Below are positions 24,162 to 28,080 of a DNA stretch of 28,080 bases, one piece after another (within the stretch, counting starts at the first letter, position 1; every line of letters begins with the position of its first letter). Below the pieces are notes generated by a model. The model was not told where the DNA came from and made no database searches. It worked only from the letters and a program-made list of their open reading frames with translations. Both the position numbers and the translations under genes were made by a program. The stretch is from JBIOHJ01 sp044448905 (GTDB lineage Bacteria; Bacteroidota; Bacteroidia; AKYH767-A; OLB10): NCBI GenBank assembly GCA_044448905.1, contig JBIOHJ010000029.1, positions 1-28,080 on the forward strand, written 5' to 3'.

Positions 24162-26570
24162 TTAATTTGTCTTTGTGATTTTCAATACATCTGATTTGCT
24201 GCCGTTATCGTCCGTCAGCAAACGGACAAAATATATTCCTTCAGCAAGTTGGTCACCTAATTCGATGCTCTGCGTAGTTTTATTTACAGGCTCATTGATT
24301 AAAATTCTTCCGGTAACATCGGTAACTACTAAGGTTGCTTTATCGCTTATCAAAGCCGTATTGATTTCAATTTTTACTGAATTGCTGAAAGGATTCGGAA
24401 AGGCTTTTATCATTAAATCGCCTCTAGCAATTTCATTTACCGCTAACGGTCCTTCCACCACTTCAAATTTGTCTAAACCTGCTTCAACAATACTGTAAAC
24501 AGGCCCGAAATCTGCTGTGCGTACCCATAATTGCATGTTGGCTGTAGGGGTAAGATAGTTTGCAATCACGTAAGAACGCGCAACCCATGAACTGTTGTTG
24601 GGCGAACTGACAAGTATTGTTTCAAGAGTAACCGTTGTGATTCCATTGGTAAGAAATACTTTCATGGTGTCGGCAGGGTTTCCATTCCCCATAATAATCA
24701 GGTCAGCAAACCACCGGTAGTAATTTATCTGCGGGTTCGTATAAAGTGTTGCGTCAAAAACGGGTGAAAGCAAATCAACATAACCTTCATCCACATCATT
24801 CTGTGTTGCGGTCCCGCCACCATTATCAGTAACATAGCATTCAACACCGCAGTCGTTAGGCACATCAAATTCGGGGTTGGCTTGTGTTCCCATTGAAGTG
24901 GTACCAATAGGCTCACCGCGTTCCCAGTCATTTGCCGAAGTTCCCGATGCAGTAGTCCAGTTAAAATCAAAAATAAAATCATCATAATATCCTTTATCGC
25001 AGACAATCTGGATGGGCACAGCTCCGGTAAGATTAGTATTTAAACAATTGGTTCTCCATCCCCATTTTCCGCCAACCACATCATAAATACCCGGTACGAA
25101 ATTGCTGATTGCAAAATTACCTGATGCATTTGCAACTAAATTATTCTGAAAGGTGCCATTCGAAACAATAACATTCGCAAAAGGAATGGGGTTTAATGTT
25201 CCTGATTCTACAACCTGCCCGGTTAAAACAATGCTCGAAACAGGAGCAAGTTCAAAATCCTGTATGGTAAGCACTCCGTTGCTTAAAACAACACCGGTAG
25301 CTGTTTTTGTAATGTAACCGGCCTTTGAACACTGAACGGAATAGGTGCCTGCCGTTATAGTTCCCATTTTATATTCACCGGTAATATTTGAATTCTTCGA
25401 AAGGGCTGTTGTCAGAATCTGAATAATGGCATTATTAAGAGGAAGCCCGGTTACACTGTCCGTTACAATGCCTTCAAGGTAACAGGCGCGTACGTAAGTA
25501 GGTGCAAGAACAAACAACCCGTTCGACATATCGGATGCTACAATGGTTCCGGAAGGTAAAAAAGGATAAACACCCCAATCACCATCAAAACCTCCACCAG
25601 AGCCTTGTGTGTACGTATCATATCGCCCGGTTTGTACCATATTTTCAGGACGTGTTACATCGGTAATCACTACCCCGTCTTTATACCATGAGGTTACGGC
25701 AAACTCACCGCCACTGGCTTGTACAATGTGTGTGTTGTGAACAATTGAGCCGCTGCCCGGGGTAGTCTGAAATCTCCCAAACTCGGTAACATTAGCCAGG
25801 TTGGTTACATCGTATGAAGTAAGGTACGAATCATTTACTTCATCGGTTGTGAACAGTGTATGCGAATCCTGTGAAAGCCATGTGTTGTGCGTAAACGTTC
25901 CGGGAGTTGTCCATGACGTTAGTAAAACAGGGTTTGCTTTGTTGGCGCAATTATACACGCGCACTTCTCCAATATAAATATATCCTGCCCACAGCGTATC
26001 GTTGCGTACATAACCGTCATGGATATATGATTGCGATGAGGATCCGTTATCGGGTGTGTGCCCGAGATAATTTGGGTTCCACGGATCGGCATTCAAATCG
26101 AGAATTACAGCAGCTCCATTAAATAAATTGCTTCCGTATAAATAGCAATAACCATTGTCAATGTGCAGTGCATGAATATTATCAATCTGCCCGTTAATGG
26201 CGCCATTGCCAAGGTATTGTTTTACCTGGTATGAAGCCGGCAGGTTAGTCATATCAATAATCTGCAATCCATTGCCGCCTTCTGTAGTAACATAAGCATA
26301 ATTAAGCCATGTTTTTACTTCGCGCCAATCCGACTGCACACCGGGAACGGCAAATATTTCAACGGCATTGGTTGGCGTGGTAACATCAACAATAGACAAG
26401 CCATTAACGGTTCCCACCAGTGCATATTCATTGCCTGAGCCGTCAACATACCCGCCAATGTTTGCAAGCCCCGGGTAGGTAATGTTATCCTGTAATGTAA
26501 GATTAAAATTTTGCGCATTGCATAATACGCACGTAAACAGCATTAAAGCTGTCAAGTAAATTTTTCTCAT
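24162..26570 (-). CDS. Choice-of-anchor-B family (LVIVD-repeat) T9SS surface protein, second paralogue
   Basis: This 802-residue protein has a signal peptide at 1-19 (ending LCNAQ). It has the LVIVD-type propeller over about 20-365 (GLSIVDVTTPTNA, GLQIIDMTNLPAS, HDGYVRNDTLWAGY, HNTWLSQDS). Two carboxypeptidase-regulatory-like domains follow (VTDSVTGLPLNNAIIQI; VVESGTLNPIPFANVIV), then a segment with DWERGEPIGTT and TDNGGGTATQNDVDEG. A T9SS sorting domain runs from IKAFPNPFSNS. Alignment by eye with the protein at 4203-6866 is continuous, roughly half of residues identical in the propeller. It lacks the LPVELSSF FnIII-like segment present in that copy before the sorting domain. Function unknown; surface location expected. 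Confidence 0.9.
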   Translation of the reverse strand: MRKIYLTALMLFTCVLCNAQNFNLTLQDNITYPGLANIGGYVDGSGNEYALVGTVNGLSIVDVTTPTNAVEIFAVPGVQSDWREVKTWLNYAYVTTEGGNGLQIIDMTNLPASYQVKQYLGNGAINGQIDNIHALHIDNGYCYLYGSNLFNGAAVILDLNADPWNPNYLGHTPDNGSSSQSYIHDGYVRNDTLWAGYIYIGEVRVYNCANKANPVLLTSWTTPGTFTHNTWLSQDSHTLFTTDEVNDSYLTSYDVTNLANVTEFGRFQTTPGSGSIVHNTHIVQASGGEFAVTSWYKDGVVITDVTRPENMVQTGRYDTYTQGSGGGFDGDWGVYPFLPSGTIVASDMSNGLFVLAPTYVRACYLEGIVTDSVTGLPLNNAIIQILTTALSKNSNITGEYKMGTITAGTYSVQCSKAGYITKTATGVVLSNGVLTIQDFELAPVSSIVLTGQVVESGTLNPIPFANVIVSNGTFQNNLVANASGNFAISNFVPGIYDVVGGKWGWRTNCLNTNLTGAVPIQIVCDKGYYDDFIFDFNWTTASGTSANDWERGEPIGTTSMGTQANPEFDVPNDCGVECYVTDNGGGTATQNDVDEGYVDLLSPVFDATLYTNPQINYYRWFADLIIMGNGNPADTMKVFLTNGITTVTLETILVSSPNNSSWVARSYVIANYLTPTANMQLWVRTADFGPVYSIVEAGLDKFEVVEGPLAVNEIARGDLMIKAFPNPFSNSVKIEINTALISDKATLVVTDVTGRILINEPVNKTTQSIELGDQLAEGIYFVRLLTDDNGSKSDVLKITKTN

Positions 26571-26601
26571 GTTTTTTTGATTGGTTATAAAATTGGAGCT
26601 T

Positions 26602-26609
26602 CAAATATA
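26602..26609 (-). promoter_or_regulatory. Candidate -7 promoter element (TATATTTG) of the 802-residue surface protein
   Basis: On the minus strand TATATTTG matches TAnnTTTG exactly, 32 bases before the ATG at 26570. No TTG is found at the normal upstream distance. Confidence 0.45.
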
Positions 26610-26688
26610 GCAAAAACAGAGTACCCCCTAAAGGGCTCTTGGAATAGTACAATTTAATAACTGTTGATTAGGGAAAATCAACGGATTA

Positions 26689-28080
26689 TTATTGCTTTAT
26701 AAACTTTAATTTAATTGTTCCTTTAGTTTCTTTATCAGTTGCCGAAAGCAGGTACATTCCTGATGGAATGTTTCCAAGATAAATTTTATTAATGTTTGGA
26801 TTTGCTTCAATAACTTTTCTTCCAAGCTTGTCGAATATTTCGATGCGTTCAAACGAATTGTTATGGGTATTGAAATACAAATAATCATTTACCGGGTTAG
26901 GATAGATAGAAAGCGTTTCGCTGGATACATGTTCTTCCACATTGGTGTAAACAACAGATGGCAATGGATTAACAGGAACGGGAAGCTCATTGGCGGAAAT
27001 CGCAAGCACATCGCTGAATGAAAGTGTAAGCCATCCCGAAGCGGTTGACGCAACCGTGAAATGCAATGTAGCAATGGTTCCGTTACCCGAAACATTGGTA
27101 TGGTTTATCCTGCACAATCCCATATCGAAATTTCCGAAAGCGGAAAAATCTTTTTCGAGATGAATAAAATTAGTTGGTGTTGCAATCCATGATGTGGAAT
27201 AATCCAGGTACACGCTTCCTGCCTGTACTAAAGCAGGGTCATAACCAATGGTAAATGCAATGCCGTATACATTGTTTGCGGGATTTGGCGGAGTTCCTAA
27301 TTTTATCGGAACACTCACATTGCTTCCCGGAACAAGATTGCCTGCAGGCATTTCAAAATACAAATCTGGTCCTGACAAAAAGAAATCGGGTGAGGATAAC
27401 CGTGGAGGATGTATCAATCCGTAATTCAACGAAACTGCAAGCGTATCGTTTGCGTCAACAATTCCGTTGCCATCGCAATCGGCATGTTTTGCATTTTGAC
27501 CGGTAAGGAATTGTGACAGCCAGTCAAGTGCTGGCTGGGCAGTCCAGGTTAAGTTTGCCCCTGAACGTACATAACCCGTATCATTATATGCAACACCTAT
27601 ATATAGTATATCAATGTTATCACAGGTTAAATCATAATTAGCATCACCAGGCCATACATTGCTTATGGCAGGAGCGCAGCTTGTAAAGCTCCAGCCTGTG
27701 TTATTGCCAAGGTTTACACTATAATCTCCGGCATAAAACTGCGCACCGCCTGTTGCATTCATATCCTGCATGATAAAATAGTTTAAACAAACATTTCCTG
27801 AACTTTTACTTATTGTTGCCTGAGAACCGAGAGAAGAAGAATGCATTAAAATGGGAAATCCGGGAAGAGCATTTTCAAGCAACGCATCATTAACAGTTTG
27901 CGTGGTTCCTGAACTTAAAGTTACTGTATTGCCGGGATTATTAAACAGCAACGAATCAAAGGAAGAGTTACCGCTGATGTTAACATTTCCATTCATAAAA
28001 GTAGCTTTATGAATGGTATTATTGCCGTTGATGTTCGCGCTCGAAGGAAATAAAACATTATGAGCGGTGTTACCGCCATA
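26689..28080 (-). CDS. C-terminal part of a large T9SS protein with dockerin-like and cohesin-like domains (5' end outside window)
   Basis: The frame stays open past the ATG at 27996 to the window edge. The extra codons continue the same Asn/Gly-rich style (TAHNVLFPSS, INGNNTIHK), so the true start lies to the right. The visible 463 residues begin with Asn/Gly-rich repeats that look like a beta-helix (NGNVNISGNSSFDSL). Then comes a dockerin-like pair of calcium loops (GDANYDLTCDNIDILYIG and DCDGNGIVDANDTLAVSLNY). A cohesin-like beta-sandwich follows (NVSVPIKLG; NNVYGIAFTIGYDPALVQAG; GTIATLHFTV). The T9SS sorting domain starts at LSIYPNPVND and ends KLKFIKQ. Having both partner-type modules in one chain is unusual for a cellulosome reading; in Bacteroidota these are more likely general surface-protein modules. 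Confidence 0.85.
   Translation of the reverse strand, partial: YGGNTAHNVLFPSSANINGNNTIHKATFMNGNVNISGNSSFDSLLFNNPGNTVTLSSGTTQTVNDALLENALPGFPILMHSSSLGSQATISKSSGNVCLNYFIMQDMNATGGAQFYAGDYSVNLGNNTGWSFTSCAPAISNVWPGDANYDLTCDNIDILYIGVAYNDTGYVRSGANLTWTAQPALDWLSQFLTGQNAKHADCDGNGIVDANDTLAVSLNYGLIHPPRLSSPDFFLSGPDLYFEMPAGNLVPGSNVSVPIKLGTPPNPANNVYGIAFTIGYDPALVQAGSVYLDYSTSWIATPTNFIHLEKDFSAFGNFDMGLCRINHTNVSGNGTIATLHFTVASTASGWLTLSFSDVLAISANELPVPVNPLPSVVYTNVEEHVSSETLSIYPNPVNDYLYFNTHNNSFERIEIFDKLGRKVIEANPNINKIYLGNIPSGMYLLSATDKETKGTIKLKFIKQ

Noticed and set aside
4203..26570. DNA inversion between the two choice-of-anchor-B genes
   Set aside because: They are in opposite orientation, but protein identity is only about half and I saw no long stretches of identical DNA for recombination.

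Overview
The window looks like a chromosomal segment from a Bacteroidota species, probably a free-living or environmental lineage. Three observations support this. Six predicted exported proteins end in a type IX secretion (T9SS) type A sorting domain, with a YPNP-type motif about 75 residues from the C-terminus. Leader regions are AT-rich and mostly lack a Shine-Dalgarno sequence. Sequences matching the Bacteroidota promoter pattern TTG-N17-23-TAnnTTTG recur in front of genes. Base composition is roughly 40% GC by eye, but it shifts visibly in the centre of the window. No rRNA, tRNA, CRISPR array, transposase or phage structural gene was recognised.

Layout. (1) 1-6866 is a secreted-protein block: an M43 (pappalysin-like) zinc metalloprotease, a MazG-like nucleotide pyrophosphohydrolase, a Kelch-repeat protein and an 887-residue LVIVD/choice-of-anchor-B protein. 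(2) 6917-10182 holds small genes: a UPF0114/YqhA-like membrane protein, a DUF1801 protein, an exported unknown, a RES-domain-like protein and a single-span membrane protein. A duplicated intergenic element occurs twice here. (3) 10377-12213 is a GC-richer minus-strand block: an ECF sigma factor whose ribosome binding site lies in a hairpin, seven copies of a 42-bp tandem repeat, and a helical-plus-FnIII-like protein. (4) 12411-15641 is a 1076-residue Asp-box (BNR) T9SS cargo protein. (5) 16037-20469 is a four-gene minus-strand MacAB/YknXYZ-type ABC operon with one ATPase, two related permeases and one adaptor. (6) 20728-24087 holds plus-strand exported genes: a low-complexity Asp/Thr/Gln-rich protein, a C1 (papain/bleomycin hydrolase-like) cysteine peptidase, a small GldM-C-terminus-like protein, and a membrane protein combining an anti-sigma-type zinc finger with TPR repeats. 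(7) 24162-28080 carries a second choice-of-anchor-B protein, paralogous to the one at 4203-6866. It is followed by the C-terminal part of a cohesin/dockerin-like T9SS protein that runs off the right edge.

Functionally the window is dominated by export to the cell surface or medium, with an envelope ABC transporter and scattered regulators. The T9SS machinery itself is not present here. I found no clear multi-gene system that I can call new. The parts with least explanation are the ECF sigma / 42-bp repeat / FnIII block (10377-12213), the lone RES-like gene, and the duplicated intergenic element at 7933 and 8515.
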